From an uncultured Anaerotruncus sp. (GTDB taxonomy: Bacteria; Bacillota; Clostridia; Oscillospirales; Ruminococcaceae), in assembly GCA_910586875.1 (NCBI GenBank), contig CAJUJI010000070.1, positions 1 through 13,949 of the forward strand: a stretch of DNA of 13,949 bases. Direction: 5' to 3'. Every line of letters starts with the position of its first letter. Position 1 is the first letter of the stretch. The translations under genes were made by a program, and so were the position numbers. The notes under the pieces are model-generated. The model saw only the letters and a list, made by a program, of their open reading frames with translations, had not been told where the DNA came from and did no database searches. Positions 5,895 through 13,843 of the stretch are shown piece by piece.

Positions 5895-6446
5895 ATGACA
5901 GAACGAGAAAAAATGATAGCCGGAGAATTTTATGTACCTTCTGACCCTGAGCTATTAGAAGCACGAATGCGGGCGCGAAGACTTTGTAAACAATACAATC
6001 AAAGTGAGGCGGATGACTGGGAAGGCAGGGATGCGCTAATCCGGCAGCTGTTTGGCAGCGCAGGTAAGGAGCCTTATTTAGAGGCAGATTTTCGCTGCGA
6101 TTATGGCGCCAATATTCACGTAGGCGATTATTTTTATGCAAACTTTAATTGTGTAATTCTGGACTGTGCACCGGTGACCATTGGAAATAACTGTATGCTG
6201 GCGCCGATGGTGGGAATTTATACCGCAACCCATCCGCTTGATGCAAAGCAGCGCAGCTCCGGCAAGGAGTATGCGAAAGCGATTACAATTGGGGATGACG
6301 TTTGGATCGGTGCACAATCGGTGATCAATCCAGGTGTCACAATTGGCAATCGTGTGGTAGTAGCGTCCGGCTCGGTTGTGACCCGCGATGTTCCGGATGA
6401 CGTGGTAGTGGCAGGCAATCCGGCGATGATCCTCCGGCATCTGTAA
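5895..6446 (+). CDS. maa: Maltose/galactoside O-acetyltransferase (hexapeptide repeat)
   Basis: This is a 183-residue member of the LacA/Maa/NodL acetyltransferases, which move acetyl from acetyl-CoA to a sugar hydroxyl in the cytoplasm. An N-terminal Mac domain ([21 protein letters not shown], in part 3-23) is followed by a left-handed beta helix with hexapeptide turns ([37 protein letters not shown]) from about 70 on. The likely catalytic histidine is H113 in ATHPLD. FRCDYG (66-71) and the AGNPA end motif (173-177) are also family marks. The length equals the usual 180-190. AAGGAG lies 8 nt before the ATG. It starts 70 bp after the protease gene without an obvious promoter and may be read through from it. 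The sugar acceptor is not certain. Confidence 0.93.
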   Translation: MTEREKMIAGEFYVPSDPELLEARMRARRLCKQYNQSEADDWEGRDALIRQLFGSAGKEPYLEADFRCDYGANIHVGDYFYANFNCVILDCAPVTIGNNCMLAPMVGIYTATHPLDAKQRSSGKEYAKAITIGDDVWIGAQSVINPGVTIGNRVVVASGSVVTRDVPDDVVVAGNPAMILRHL

Positions 6447-6474
6447 ATGGCGCAAAAATGCTGGAAATTTATAC

Positions 6475-6504
6475 TTGACAACCCAATTACAATTGGTATA
6501 CAAT
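6475..6504 (+). promoter_or_regulatory. Promoter of the B12-uptake operon
   Basis: A consensus TTGACA (6475-6480) is followed by TATACA (6497-6502, 16-bp spacing) or TACAAT (6499-6504, 18-bp spacing). The spacer is filled by the near-perfect palindrome CCAATT-AC-AATTGG (6483-6496), suggesting an additional DNA-level control besides the riboswitch. The start of the transcript is expected at about 6510, just before the aptamer. Confidence 0.75.
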
Positions 6505-6520
6505 ACTCTTAAAATTGAAT

Positions 6521-6740
6521 ACACATATCCAGTGCTCCCACGCCCACAGCGGTGGGAGATAATAGGGAATCAGGTGCAAGTCCTGAGCGATCCGGTCACT
6601 GTAAGCGAGCAGTCCGCCGCAAACGCCATTGCGAAAGCGAGAAGGCGCGGCGGGTGATGATGCGCAAGCCAGGAGACCTGCTGGATGTGATGTGGGTGGG
6701 TATCTTCCGCAGAAAGAGCCTGTCCGACGTACGGTTTTGT
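6521..6740 (+). ncRNA. Cobalamin (B12) riboswitch aptamer
   Basis: The core cobalamin-riboswitch motifs are present in order: AATAGGGAAT (6561-6570), GGTGCAAGTCC (6573-6583), GGTCACTGTAA (6594-6604) and the B12-box AAGCCAGGAGACCTGC (6666-6681). P1 can form between ATCCAG (6527-6532) and CTGGAT (6681-6686), extending outward imperfectly. A second helix pairs CTCCCAC (6535-6541) with GTGGGAG (6552-6558). The stretch GGTGGGTATCTTCCGCAG after the B12-box may be the P13/L13 arm used in the kissing loop. It fills most of the gap from 6447 to 6849, together with the promoter and terminator; nothing else is evident there. Ligand binding should favour the terminator at 6772-6804, shutting off uptake when B12 is plentiful. 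Confidence 0.95.
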
Positions 6741-6771
6741 CATACATAGAGACCTTGTTTTGGTGCGTTTG

Positions 6772-6804
6772 AGACTTGCTTTCTTAAGGGGGCAGGTCTT
6801 TTTT
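6772..6804 (+). terminator. Riboswitch-controlled intrinsic terminator
   Basis: AGACTTGC (6772-6779) pairs with GCAGGTCT (6792-6799), with one G-U wobble, followed by a six-T tract (6799-6804). A near copy of the 5' arm, AGACCTTG (6750-6757), lies upstream and could compete. AGAAAG (6711-6716), in the aptamer's 3' part, can pair with CTTTCT (6779-6784), a plausible antiterminator. The SD of the first gene lies some 30 nt downstream, so control is transcriptional rather than by SD masking. Confidence 0.8.
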
Positions 6805-6849
6805 GCGGTGATGCAGAACCAGAAGTGATGCCAAAAGGAGACAATCATC

Positions 6850-7899
6850 ATGAAAAAAACAATTTCCCTGCTGCTGATTTTGGTTTTTGTCCTGAGCTTG
6901 GCCGCCTGTGACAGCAACGCCATTCCGATAGAAAATCAACCGGATACCCAGCAATCCAGTGGGTCTTCCTCCGGTGTCGAATCCGCTATGCCAGAAACCG
7001 GCCACTATCCGGTCACCATCACCAACTACGATTATGAGGGCAATCCGGTGGAGTATACCTATGAGAAGGCACCAGAGCGGGTGATCTGCGTCTATCAGGG
7101 CTGCATCGAGACGATGATTGCCCTGGGCCTAGAGGACCACGTTTTAGCTTCCTACGGTCTGGACAACGAGGTTAAGGATGAATGGAAGGCCGGATTTGAA
7201 AGGATGAACTATGACGAATCTGTTTTTGCTCCGGATAAGGAGACGGTCATTCTGTTGGAGCCGGATATGATTTTTTCCTGGGACTCCTACTTTGGTGAAA
7301 AAAAGCTGGGGGATGTATACGATTGGAACCAGAAGGGGGTTGCTACTTACATCAGTGCTAACAGTGGCGCAGCCGAGACCCGCACACTGGAGAACGAATA
7401 CACCGACATTCTGAATATCGGGAAAATTTTCGATGTGGAGGAAAAGGCAAAGGCTTTGGTGGATGCAATGAAGCAACAGGTGTCGGAGGCGCTGGAGGCG
7501 GTACAGGGCCAGAAGGCGGTTAGGGTGGCCGTTTTGGAGCCCATCAGCGGCAAGATCACCAACTATGCTGCAAATTCTCTGGCAGGGGACATGGTGGTAC
7601 AGCTGGGCGGTGAGCTGGTCAAGCCTGAGGGAAATGAGATGGGCAAGGAGGATCTTGTGGCTTGCGACCCAGACGTAATTTTTGTGGTTTATATGGCCTA
7701 CTCTGGCGATGATCCTGAGACGGTGAAGACCCAGCAGCTGTCCATTATTCAGGACGATCCCGCTTTTGCCAGTCTTTCTGCTGTGCAGAGCGGTCGGGTG
7801 CATTTGATCATGCTGGGTGATGTATACGCCAGTGGTCCCAGGACCGGAGACGGTATTCAGGCGCTTGCTCGTGGGATGTACCCGCAGCTGGCCAGATAG
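6850..7899 (+). CDS. btuF: Cobalamin ABC transporter substrate-binding lipoprotein (BtuF-type)
   Basis: This 349-residue protein starts with a lipoprotein signal peptide: KK, a hydrophobic core (ISLLLILVFVLSL) and lipobox LAAC with the lipidated cysteine at C20. A Ser/Gln-rich linker (about 21-50) leads to a Peripla_BP_2 domain (type III cluster A binding fold): PERVICVYQGCIETMIALGL begins the first lobe and DLVACDPDVIFVV the second. It should sit on the outer face of the cytoplasmic membrane, capture the ligand and hand it to the permease encoded 9 bp downstream. Sequence alone would allow iron-siderophore, heme or corrinoid; the cobalamin riboswitch upstream makes a corrinoid by far the best guess. 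AAGGAG lies 9 nt before the ATG. Confidence 0.9.
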   Translation: MKKTISLLLILVFVLSLAACDSNAIPIENQPDTQQSSGSSSGVESAMPETGHYPVTITNYDYEGNPVEYTYEKAPERVICVYQGCIETMIALGLEDHVLASYGLDNEVKDEWKAGFERMNYDESVFAPDKETVILLEPDMIFSWDSYFGEKKLGDVYDWNQKGVATYISANSGAAETRTLENEYTDILNIGKIFDVEEKAKALVDAMKQQVSEALEAVQGQKAVRVAVLEPISGKITNYAANSLAGDMVVQLGGELVKPEGNEMGKEDLVACDPDVIFVVYMAYSGDDPETVKTQQLSIIQDDPAFASLSAVQSGRVHLIMLGDVYASGPRTGDGIQALARGMYPQLAR

Positions 7900-7908
7900 T
7901 GGTTTATC

Positions 7909-9003
7909 ATGAGATCGTACACGGTTAATCGGGAGTTGTTTCGCGGAAAGCCGCTTTATAATATAACGATTCTTGTACTGCTGACCGCATTGCTTTTATC
8001 CATCTTAGTGGCGGTGACCTTTGGGACTATGCGCCTGCCCATAGAGGAGGTATACCAAGTGATCCGCTGCGAACTGGGCAATAGCTTCCTCCGCCTGCCC
8101 ATCCCGGAAAAATGGGCGCCGGGAACGCCGATTCATGACGTGGTGTGGCTGATCCGCTTGCCGCGGTTGGTGTTGGCGGCTGCGGTGGGCATGGGATTGT
8201 CCATCAGCGGCGTAGTGATACAGGCCATCGTGAAAAATCCTCTGGCGGATCCCTATATCCTGGGCATCTCCTCCGGCGCATCCCTGGGCGCTACGGTGGC
8301 GGTCATGTTGGGCGTGGGGATCGCTTTGGGCTCCAACTATGTTGGTGTTATGGCCTTTGCCGGTGCATTCTGCGTGTCCATGGCGGTTATCGCTCTGGCT
8401 AATGTGGGCGGGAGGGCTACCTCTGTGAAACTGCTGCTGGCAGGCTCTGCTTTATCGGCGGTATGCAGTGCATTTTCCAGTTTCATCATCTATATCGCCG
8501 ACGATGACCATTCCACCAGCAAAATTGTCAACTGGACCATGGGCAGCCTGGCCGCTGCCAACTGGGAGAACAATGCCGTTATCCTGGCTGTATCCCTAGC
8601 GGGGACGCTGTTCTTTCTGACGCAATACCGGACGCTGAATTTGATGCTGCTGGGGGATGAGAGCGCCATCGCGTTGGGAACCGACCTGCATGGCTGGCGG
8701 GTGGCATACCTAGTGGTGTCCTCCTTAATGGTGGGGTTCGCGGTATATAACGCTGGCATGATCGGCTTTGTGGGGCTGGTGATTCCCCACAGCACGCGAA
8801 TGCTGTTCGGCACAGACCACAAGAGGCTGATCCCCATAGCTGCCCTAACGGGGGCGATTTTCCTGGTGTGGGCGGACGTGCTGTGTCGAACGATTCTGCC
8901 GGGAAATGAGATGCCCATTGGCATTCTGACCTCCATGCTAGGCGCACCGGTATTTATTTATCTGATAGCTCGGAAGAAATACGGCTTTGGGGGTGGGGAC
9001 TGA
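7909..9003 (+). CDS. btuC: FecCD/BtuC family ABC transporter permease
   Basis: This 364-residue permease forms the membrane channel of the importer. The first membrane helix (about 18-40) is followed by an extracellular stretch (42-78) longer than in many relatives, then IRLPRLVLAAAVGMGLSISG and the family signature NPLADPYILGISSGASLGA (110-128). Near the end, GLVIPHSTRMLFGTDHKRLIP is the cytoplasmic loop that docks on the ATPase. About ten helices in total fit the BtuC fold. The ATG is 9 nt after the binding protein's stop, with only a weak GTGG-like SD, so its translation probably depends on ribosomes finishing the first gene. Its TGA overlaps the ATG of the ATPase (TGATG), another coupling. 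Substrate is inferred from the riboswitch. Confidence 0.93.
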   Translation: MRSYTVNRELFRGKPLYNITILVLLTALLLSILVAVTFGTMRLPIEEVYQVIRCELGNSFLRLPIPEKWAPGTPIHDVVWLIRLPRLVLAAAVGMGLSISGVVIQAIVKNPLADPYILGISSGASLGATVAVMLGVGIALGSNYVGVMAFAGAFCVSMAVIALANVGGRATSVKLLLAGSALSAVCSAFSSFIIYIADDDHSTSKIVNWTMGSLAAANWENNAVILAVSLAGTLFFLTQYRTLNLMLLGDESAIALGTDLHGWRVAYLVVSSLMVGFAVYNAGMIGFVGLVIPHSTRMLFGTDHKRLIPIAALTGAIFLVWADVLCRTILPGNEMPIGILTSMLGAPVFIYLIARKKYGFGGGD

Positions 9004-9767
9004 TGCGGATTGAAACAAAGTCCGTGGAGGCCATGCGCAGCGGCAACCTCATTTTGAAAGGGATTGATTTGGAAGCCGGGGACAGGGAGCTGGTGGGGAT
9101 CATTGGTCCCAACGGCAGCGGGAAGTCCACCCTGCTGAAATGTATTTATCGGGTATTGAAGCCTACCGCTGGTGCGGTGTATCTGGATGGCAGGACGCTG
9201 GGAAGCTATCCATACAAGGAATCCGCCCGGCGCATTGCTATTTTAGCCCAGCAGAATTATTACAGCTTCGACTTCTCGGTCAGGGAGGTGGTGCTTATGG
9301 GGCGCGCTCCCCACAAACGAGCGCTGGACAGGGATACAGCCGAGGACTTCCGGATTGTTGCAGAATCGCTGGAAACGGTGGGAATGTCGGCCTTTGTGGA
9401 TCGCTCGTTCTCCACCCTCTCCGGTGGAGAGCAACAGCGGGTGATCCTGGCCCGCGCTTTGGCCCAGCGGACGCCATGCCTGATACTGGATGAGCCGACC
9501 AATCATCTGGACATCAAATACCAGCTCCAGCTGATGGATCTGGTGCGTGGATTGGACCGGACGGTTATTGCTGCTGTTCACGATTTGAATATTGCGGCGA
9601 TGTACTGCGACCGCTTGTATGCCATAAAGGACGGGAGAATTGTGGGCCAGGGCAGGCCGGGGGAGCTGCTGACACCAGAATTTATCAGGGAGATCTACGA
9701 GGTGGATGCGCAGGTTATAACAGATTGTACAGGGTGCCTCCATATTCTGTTTCATCCGGCGCCATAA
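9003..9767 (+). CDS. btuD: ABC transporter ATP-binding protein (BtuD/FecE type)
   Basis: This 254-residue ATPase energises the importer on the cytoplasmic side. All nucleotide-binding motifs are intact: Walker A GPNGSGKST (35-43), Q-loop LAQQ (81-84), signature LSGGEQQR (139-146), Walker B LILDEP (160-165) with the D-loop NHLD, and the H-loop histidine H193 in AVHDLN. The C-terminal end (GELLTPEFIREIYEVDAQVI) is typical of the iron/B12-uptake subfamily, where the last residues carry a short regulatory extension. The start ATG shares bases with the permease stop. It is the last gene of the operon; the hairpin 9786-9815 follows. Confidence 0.94.
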   Translation: MRIETKSVEAMRSGNLILKGIDLEAGDRELVGIIGPNGSGKSTLLKCIYRVLKPTAGAVYLDGRTLGSYPYKESARRIAILAQQNYYSFDFSVREVVLMGRAPHKRALDRDTAEDFRIVAESLETVGMSAFVDRSFSTLSGGEQQRVILARALAQRTPCLILDEPTNHLDIKYQLQLMDLVRGLDRTVIAAVHDLNIAAMYCDRLYAIKDGRIVGQGRPGELLTPEFIREIYEVDAQVITDCTGCLHILFHPAP

Positions 9768-9785
9768 AAAACAAGAATGCAGAAA

Positions 9786-9815
9786 GGGCGGCGTGACAAG
9801 TAAGTCACGCCGCCC
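9786..9815. terminator. Bidirectional terminator between btu operon and htrA
   Basis: A perfect 12-bp stem GGGCGGCGTGAC/GTCACGCCGCCC with the 6-nt loop AAGTAA lies between the converging btuD and htrA genes. On the minus strand TTTCTGCATTCTTGTTTTTT follows; on the plus strand a weaker ATTATGTTT. One very stable hairpin probably ends both transcripts. Confidence 0.88.
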
Positions 9816-9838
9816 GATTATGTTTAAGCCTAGATTGG

Positions 9839-11353
9839 TTAACCAAACAGACCGTCAAAAAAGTCGTCCCAGGTGGGATACTCCTCCAAAGGAGGCTCCT
9901 GCTGTTGTGGTGGATAATTTTCCTCTGGCTGTGGCTGCTGTGTTTCGGTACCGGTGTTCTCCATCAGTGCGATTGTAACGTTGAAAAAGCGTCCTTTTTC
10001 GCTGGGCACTCTGCCCGGACGGTAGACCTCAAGCTCTACCAAATCACCCGGCTTCTTTCCCTTAATTACCTTGGTCAAATCTTCCTCTGCGGCGATTTCG
10101 TTTCCCTCAACCTTTGTGATGATATCCCCTGGAACAACCCCCTTTTTGGAGATATCGGACCCCTCAATCGTCGAGCTGACCCGCAATCCGGTTGGCACAT
10201 TATTCATCCGTGCGAGCACCTCGCCAACCGTGGTAGCGCGGATGCCCAACATCACACGGCCGGTAACACGGCCATACTGGATTAAATCATTGACAATCGG
10301 CTGTGCATCAGAGGAGGGGATCGCAAAGCCCATGCCCTGATAGCTGCCGGAAATGCCTGCGGAATTGATGCCAATGACCTGTCCGTACTCATTGACCAGT
10401 GCGCCGCCGGAGTTGCCGGGATTGATTGCCGCATCGGTCTGAATTAAGCTGTCATAGCTGTAGCGGGTGGTTTGCGCTTGGTCGGTTGCAACGACCGAGC
10501 GGTTCAGTCCGGAAACAATCCCCTGGGTAACACTTCCGGCAAATTCCAAAGACTGTGGATTGCCGATAGCGAGAACCTTTTCGCCTACCTTTACCTGATC
10601 GGAATTGCCGAACTCAGCGGCGCTTAAACCGTTCGCCTCGATTTTTACAACGGCAAGGTCGGTTTGCTGGTCGCTGCCGATGATGCGCCCCTCATATTCG
10701 TTGCCGTTGTATAAGCGTACCGTGATCCCCATTGCATTGGCCACTACATGTGAGTTGGTCACAATATAGCCGTCTTCCCGCAGAATAATCCCGCTGCCCA
10801 TGCCAGACGCCTGGTAATTCTGATAGTTGGTATAGGTGATGATTGCAACAATCGAGGGCTCCACCTTTTCCACAATTTGTTCGGTAGACAGCTTGCCGCC
10901 AACCGGAACTTCAACCATTTCCTCTGCCGGTTTGTCATGCAAGCTGAGGGTGGGAAGATTCGGGTCCGGCTGTATCTCGTTGGAGGGGGACTGGTCCGAA
11001 TTGGCGTTCTGTTCCAGGTAGGCGCTATACAGGCTTACCGATGCAAACGAAACCAGTGATAAAACCACAACTGCCGCCATCACAATTGAAAAAACGATGA
11101 CCCCTTTTCGTTTCCGCCGTGGCTGTGTAGTGCGCGCCTGTTCATACTCCGAAAAATTCCATTGATAGGGTGTTTTCGGCGGATGTTCTGTAGCGTTTGG
11201 GTTTGGCGGCTGCCAGCTGCCATAAGGCTGCTGAGGCGGCATTTGCCACCCCTGTTGGTTGGGTGGATAGGGAGCTTGCGGCTGGTCAGACGGCTGGGAC
11301 CGGTTATCCTGGGAAGGGTCCTGCCATCCATTGGAAGAATACTGTTCGTTCAT
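9839..11353 (-). CDS. htrA: HtrA/DegP-like membrane-anchored serine protease with PDZ domain
   Basis: This 504-residue protein belongs to the HtrA family, which degrades or refolds misfolded envelope proteins. It has a cytoplasmic, Pro/Gln/Tyr-rich N-terminal region (1-77) ending in a basic RRKRKG, one membrane helix (85-108), a trypsin-like domain with the catalytic triad H202 (TNSHVV), D232 (TDLAVV) and S315 (NPGNSGGA), and one PDZ domain (about 366-465). After this comes a second Pro/Gln-rich stretch and an aromatic-acidic end (DDFFDGLFG). The topology is that of Bacillus and Listeria HtrA. It lies 138 bp downstream of the histidine kinase on the same strand. The upstream gap has only a weak candidate promoter (TATACT at 11401-11396 without a good -35), as expected for a stress-activated gene. 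The SD is weak (AAAGG, 11 nt). Confidence 0.95.
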   Translation of the reverse strand: MNEQYSSNGWQDPSQDNRSQPSDQPQAPYPPNQQGWQMPPQQPYGSWQPPNPNATEHPPKTPYQWNFSEYEQARTTQPRRKRKGVIVFSIVMAAVVVLSLVSFASVSLYSAYLEQNANSDQSPSNEIQPDPNLPTLSLHDKPAEEMVEVPVGGKLSTEQIVEKVEPSIVAIITYTNYQNYQASGMGSGIILREDGYIVTNSHVVANAMGITVRLYNGNEYEGRIIGSDQQTDLAVVKIEANGLSAAEFGNSDQVKVGEKVLAIGNPQSLEFAGSVTQGIVSGLNRSVVATDQAQTTRYSYDSLIQTDAAINPGNSGGALVNEYGQVIGINSAGISGSYQGMGFAIPSSDAQPIVNDLIQYGRVTGRVMLGIRATTVGEVLARMNNVPTGLRVSSTIEGSDISKKGVVPGDIITKVEGNEIAAEEDLTKVIKGKKPGDLVELEVYRPGRVPSEKGRFFNVTIALMENTGTETQQPQPEENYPPQQQEPPLEEYPTWDDFFDGLFG

Positions 11354-11491
11354 ATCCTGTCATACCTTTCCGTATTAAACAATTGCTATGTGGTTAGTAT
11401 ATCTGGAAATTGTGAAAATAAAATGGACGATATTTAAATAGATTTCTGTAATGGAAAAATTTTGGTTTCTTTACTTTTGAGGCCGCGTGTT

Positions 11492-12973
11492 TTATTTTTT
11501 ATTTTCCCGCGCACCAGGCAAAGAGCGTTCGGCAAGTGTTTTTTTCTTGCTTTGCAGTTTGGGCAGGGTGAAAACAAACTCGCAATATTCGCCCTCAACG
11601 CTGTGTACAGCAATATCTCCATTGTGCAGATTGATAATCGAGCGCACAATATGGAGTCCCAACCCGGCACCGCCTTTATCACGGCTGCGGGACTTATCCG
11701 TTTTATAGAAGCGATCAAACACATGATGAATTTCATCGTGTGTGATGCCGTCACCGGAATTTTTGATAGAAATACTGGTGCTGCTTTCCGTCTCGTCGTA
11801 GCTGATTTGGATATAACCGCCCTCGTTGGTAAACTTGACCGCGTTTTCAATCAGGTTGTAGATCACCTGATGGATCAGGTCTGGGTCGGCCTCGATCATT
11901 ACCCGGCCGCCATCCATTCCGCGCACATCGATTTTTTTTGATTCAAGCGGCTGCTCAAAGGTGAAAACGGTGCGAATGACCGTATCATTGACATCGAACA
12001 GGTCTGGCTTGATTTCCAGCTCGCCAGCCTCGATACGGGAGATATTGAGCATGGAGCGCACCAGACGGGAGAGCCGTTTGACCTCATCCGAGACGATATG
12101 CAGATAGTGGTCGCGCTTTTCATCGGGAATCGTCCCATCCAAAATACCATCGATGAAACCGCCGATGGTGGTCATTGGCGTGCGCAGCTCATGCGAAACG
12201 TTTGCAGTAAACGAACGGCGCACCGTTTCGGTAGTGGCAAGGGAGGACGCCATATTGTTAAAGGCAATGGCGAGCTGACCGATTTCATCGTAGCTTTCAA
12301 CCGGCACCCGCACCGAGAAATCCCCTTTGGAAAAGCTGTGGGTTGCGGCAAGCATCTTTCGCAGCGGCCGCACCAGATCGGCTGTAAGAAAATAGACCGC
12401 AGCAAAAGCGAGGATCAGCACCGCCAACGAGCCGATGATGAACATTTTCAAAATTTCGATCAGAAAAACATTCAAAATACTGGCAGGCGCAGAGGCAAAT
12501 ACAACTGCGGCCGGTGCATTTTTATCGTCCATCAGTGGGATGCCAACCGTGTAATGTGCGGACTTATACAGATTGGCCATCCGGCCGATTTCCCGGTACC
12601 CGCCTTCTTTGCAGGCGGCGGTAATAATTTCCGCTGCAACGTTCTGGCTGAGGGGGCTTTCCTCTGTACCCTCTGCATAGAGCAGAATTTCCCCTTGAAT
12701 ATTGCTCAGATAGATGTCCGCCTCGATTGCATCCGCTAAAATACGGTAAACAGGGAGCACCAACCGCGCGCTGACCGCCTGAAAGTCGTTGTTTTTAAAG
12801 TCGGCATAGGTCAGCGTAGCAGCTTGACGCGCGTTATGCTCCAACAAGCGATAGCGGTCCTGTTTAAAATACTGGGAAGAAAACGCCAATAGCACCACCC
12901 CTAAAATGGTGATGCTTAATAGGATGATGGCGGAGACCATCACAAAATGTTTTGAAAACAGGGTTTTACGCAT
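11492..12973 (-). CDS. Sensor histidine kinase (HAMP-HisKA-HATPase)
   Basis: This is a 493-residue class I kinase. Two membrane helices (about 10-33 and 174-197) bracket an extracellular sensor region of some 140 residues with no motif I can name. A HAMP domain (198-250), a HisKA domain with phospho-acceptor H261 in SHELRTP, and the HATPase domain follow: N box IYNLIENAVKF (371-381), G1 NSGDGI (405-410), F box FDRFYK (419-424), G2 GGAGLGLHIV (434-443). The frame could start at a GTG at 13033, but AAAGGG lies 6 nt before ATG 12973 and the longer form would span the terminator of the preceding gene. It follows its response regulator by 76 bp. The G1 box has NSGDGI rather than DxGxG, a change also seen in other active Firmicute kinases. 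Signal unknown; envelope stress is suggested by htrA next door. Confidence 0.93.
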   Translation of the reverse strand: MRKTLFSKHFVMVSAIILLSITILGVVLLAFSSQYFKQDRYRLLEHNARQAATLTYADFKNNDFQAVSARLVLPVYRILADAIEADIYLSNIQGEILLYAEGTEESPLSQNVAAEIITAACKEGGYREIGRMANLYKSAHYTVGIPLMDDKNAPAAVVFASAPASILNVFLIEILKMFIIGSLAVLILAFAAVYFLTADLVRPLRKMLAATHSFSKGDFSVRVPVESYDEIGQLAIAFNNMASSLATTETVRRSFTANVSHELRTPMTTIGGFIDGILDGTIPDEKRDHYLHIVSDEVKRLSRLVRSMLNISRIEAGELEIKPDLFDVNDTVIRTVFTFEQPLESKKIDVRGMDGGRVMIEADPDLIHQVIYNLIENAVKFTNEGGYIQISYDETESSTSISIKNSGDGITHDEIHHVFDRFYKTDKSRSRDKGGAGLGLHIVRSIINLHNGDIAVHSVEGEYCEFVFTLPKLQSKKKTLAERSLPGARENKK

Positions 12974-13006
12974 AAATATCCCTTTCAGTGCGCCAAAGGA
13001 CAGCAG

Positions 13007-13030
13007 AAAAGGGCGGAACACAATCCGCCC
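13007..13030 (-). terminator. Hairpin between response regulator and kinase genes
   Basis: On the minus strand GGGCGGA/TCCGCCC with a 6-nt loop (13030-13011) is followed by TTTTCTG. The short U-tract suggests partial termination, which would lower kinase relative to regulator expression. No separate kinase promoter is obvious. Confidence 0.65.
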
Positions 13031-13049
13031 CACCGCCCATAGGAGCTGT

Positions 13050-13742
13050 TTATTCCTTTACTTCAAATTTGTAGCCAACGCCCCACACCGTTTTCAGGGT
13101 CCATTGCTCGGAAACACCCTCCAGCTTTTCGCGCAGGCGCTTGATGTGCACATCCACCGTGCGGCTGTCGCCGTAATATTCAAATCCCCATACCTCATCC
13201 AAAAGCTGATCACGGGTATAAACACGGTTGGGATTGCTTGCAAGATGGTAAAGCAGCTCCAGCTCCTTCGGCGGTGTGTCGATCACCCGACCATTCACCT
13301 TTAGCTCGTATTTTGTCATATTGACGACCAGCTTGTCATAGCTGACCTCCTTGCTGTCCTGTTCGGCAGCGCTTTTGCCGGTGCGCCGCATAATTGCCTT
13401 GATGCGCGCAACGATTTCTTTGGGGTCGAAAGGCTTTACAACATAATCGTCCGAGCCGAGCTCCAACCCCAGCACCTTATCAAAGGTTTCACCCTTGGCG
13501 GTGATCATAATAATAGGGCAGTTGGACTTTTTGCGGATTTCGCGGCAAACCTGCCAACCGTCCAATTTGGGCATCATAATATCCAAAAGAATCAGATCAG
13601 GGGACTCCGATGCAAATTTGGCAAGCGCCTCCTCTCCATCATTCGCAATTGCGATTGTGTAACCATCCTTTTCCAGATACAGCCGCAGTAGCTCACAGAT
13701 ATTGCGGTCATCGTCGCAAACAAGGATTTTTCCATTTGACAT
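13050..13742 (-). CDS. OmpR/PhoB-family response regulator
   Basis: This 230-residue protein has an N-terminal receiver domain (5-115) with acidic pocket D10/D11, phospho-acceptor D54 (ILLDIMMP), T81 and K103 (VVKPFD), and a C-terminal winged-helix Trans_reg_C domain (about 137-228) with PPKELELLYHLASNPNRVYTRDQLL and the recognition helix RTVDVHIKRLREKL. It binds DNA as a dimer after phosphorylation, presumably by the kinase downstream. The reading frame runs up to ATG 13817, but the receiver fold and AGGGGG (10 nt upstream) both place the start at 13742; the extra 25 residues would come from a leader hairpin. It is the first gene of the regulator-kinase transcript driven by the promoter at 13844-13872. 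Control of htrA is inferred from position only. Confidence 0.95.
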   Translation of the reverse strand: MSNGKILVCDDDRNICELLRLYLEKDGYTIAIANDGEEALAKFASESPDLILLDIMMPKLDGWQVCREIRKKSNCPIIMITAKGETFDKVLGLELGSDDYVVKPFDPKEIVARIKAIMRRTGKSAAEQDSKEVSYDKLVVNMTKYELKVNGRVIDTPPKELELLYHLASNPNRVYTRDQLLDEVWGFEYYGDSRTVDVHIKRLREKLEGVSEQWTLKTVWGVGYKFEVKE

Positions 13743-13793
13743 AGTTCTGTTACCCCCTGTATTTCTTTTGCTTTTATCATAGTATGCTATAGC

Positions 13794-13814
13794 TACAAGT
13801 CCTTCAGACTTGTA
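13794..13814 (-). repeat. Inverted repeat in the leader of the response regulator
   Basis: A perfect 8-bp inverted repeat TACAAGTC-CTTCA-GACTTGTA lies between the predicted transcription start (about 13837) and the start codon. It could be an RNA hairpin in the roughly 95-nt leader or a DNA operator. A small palindrome GCTATAGC (13787-13794) adjoins it. Confidence 0.5.
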
Positions 13815-13843
13815 CATGCCGCTTTGCTATTTGTTCTGTGCTT

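Noticed and set aside
6475..6749. Short open frames on both strands over the B12 leader
   Set aside because: They coincide with the promoter and the conserved riboswitch core, which explains the sequence better than any coding.
7144..7803. A 219-residue open frame on the minus strand inside btuF
   Set aside because: It lies wholly opposite the well-supported btuF gene; the translation is His/Leu/Cys-rich with no domain and no ribosome site, a typical antisense shadow.
12098..12739. A 213-residue open frame on the plus strand inside the histidine kinase
   Set aside because: It is opposite the HAMP/HisKA coding region; the composition (many His, Cys, Gly, Arg) and lack of known motifs indicate a shadow frame.
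13743..13817. Longer N-terminus for the response regulator
   Set aside because: The added 25 residues come from the leader inverted repeat and precede the normal start of a receiver domain.
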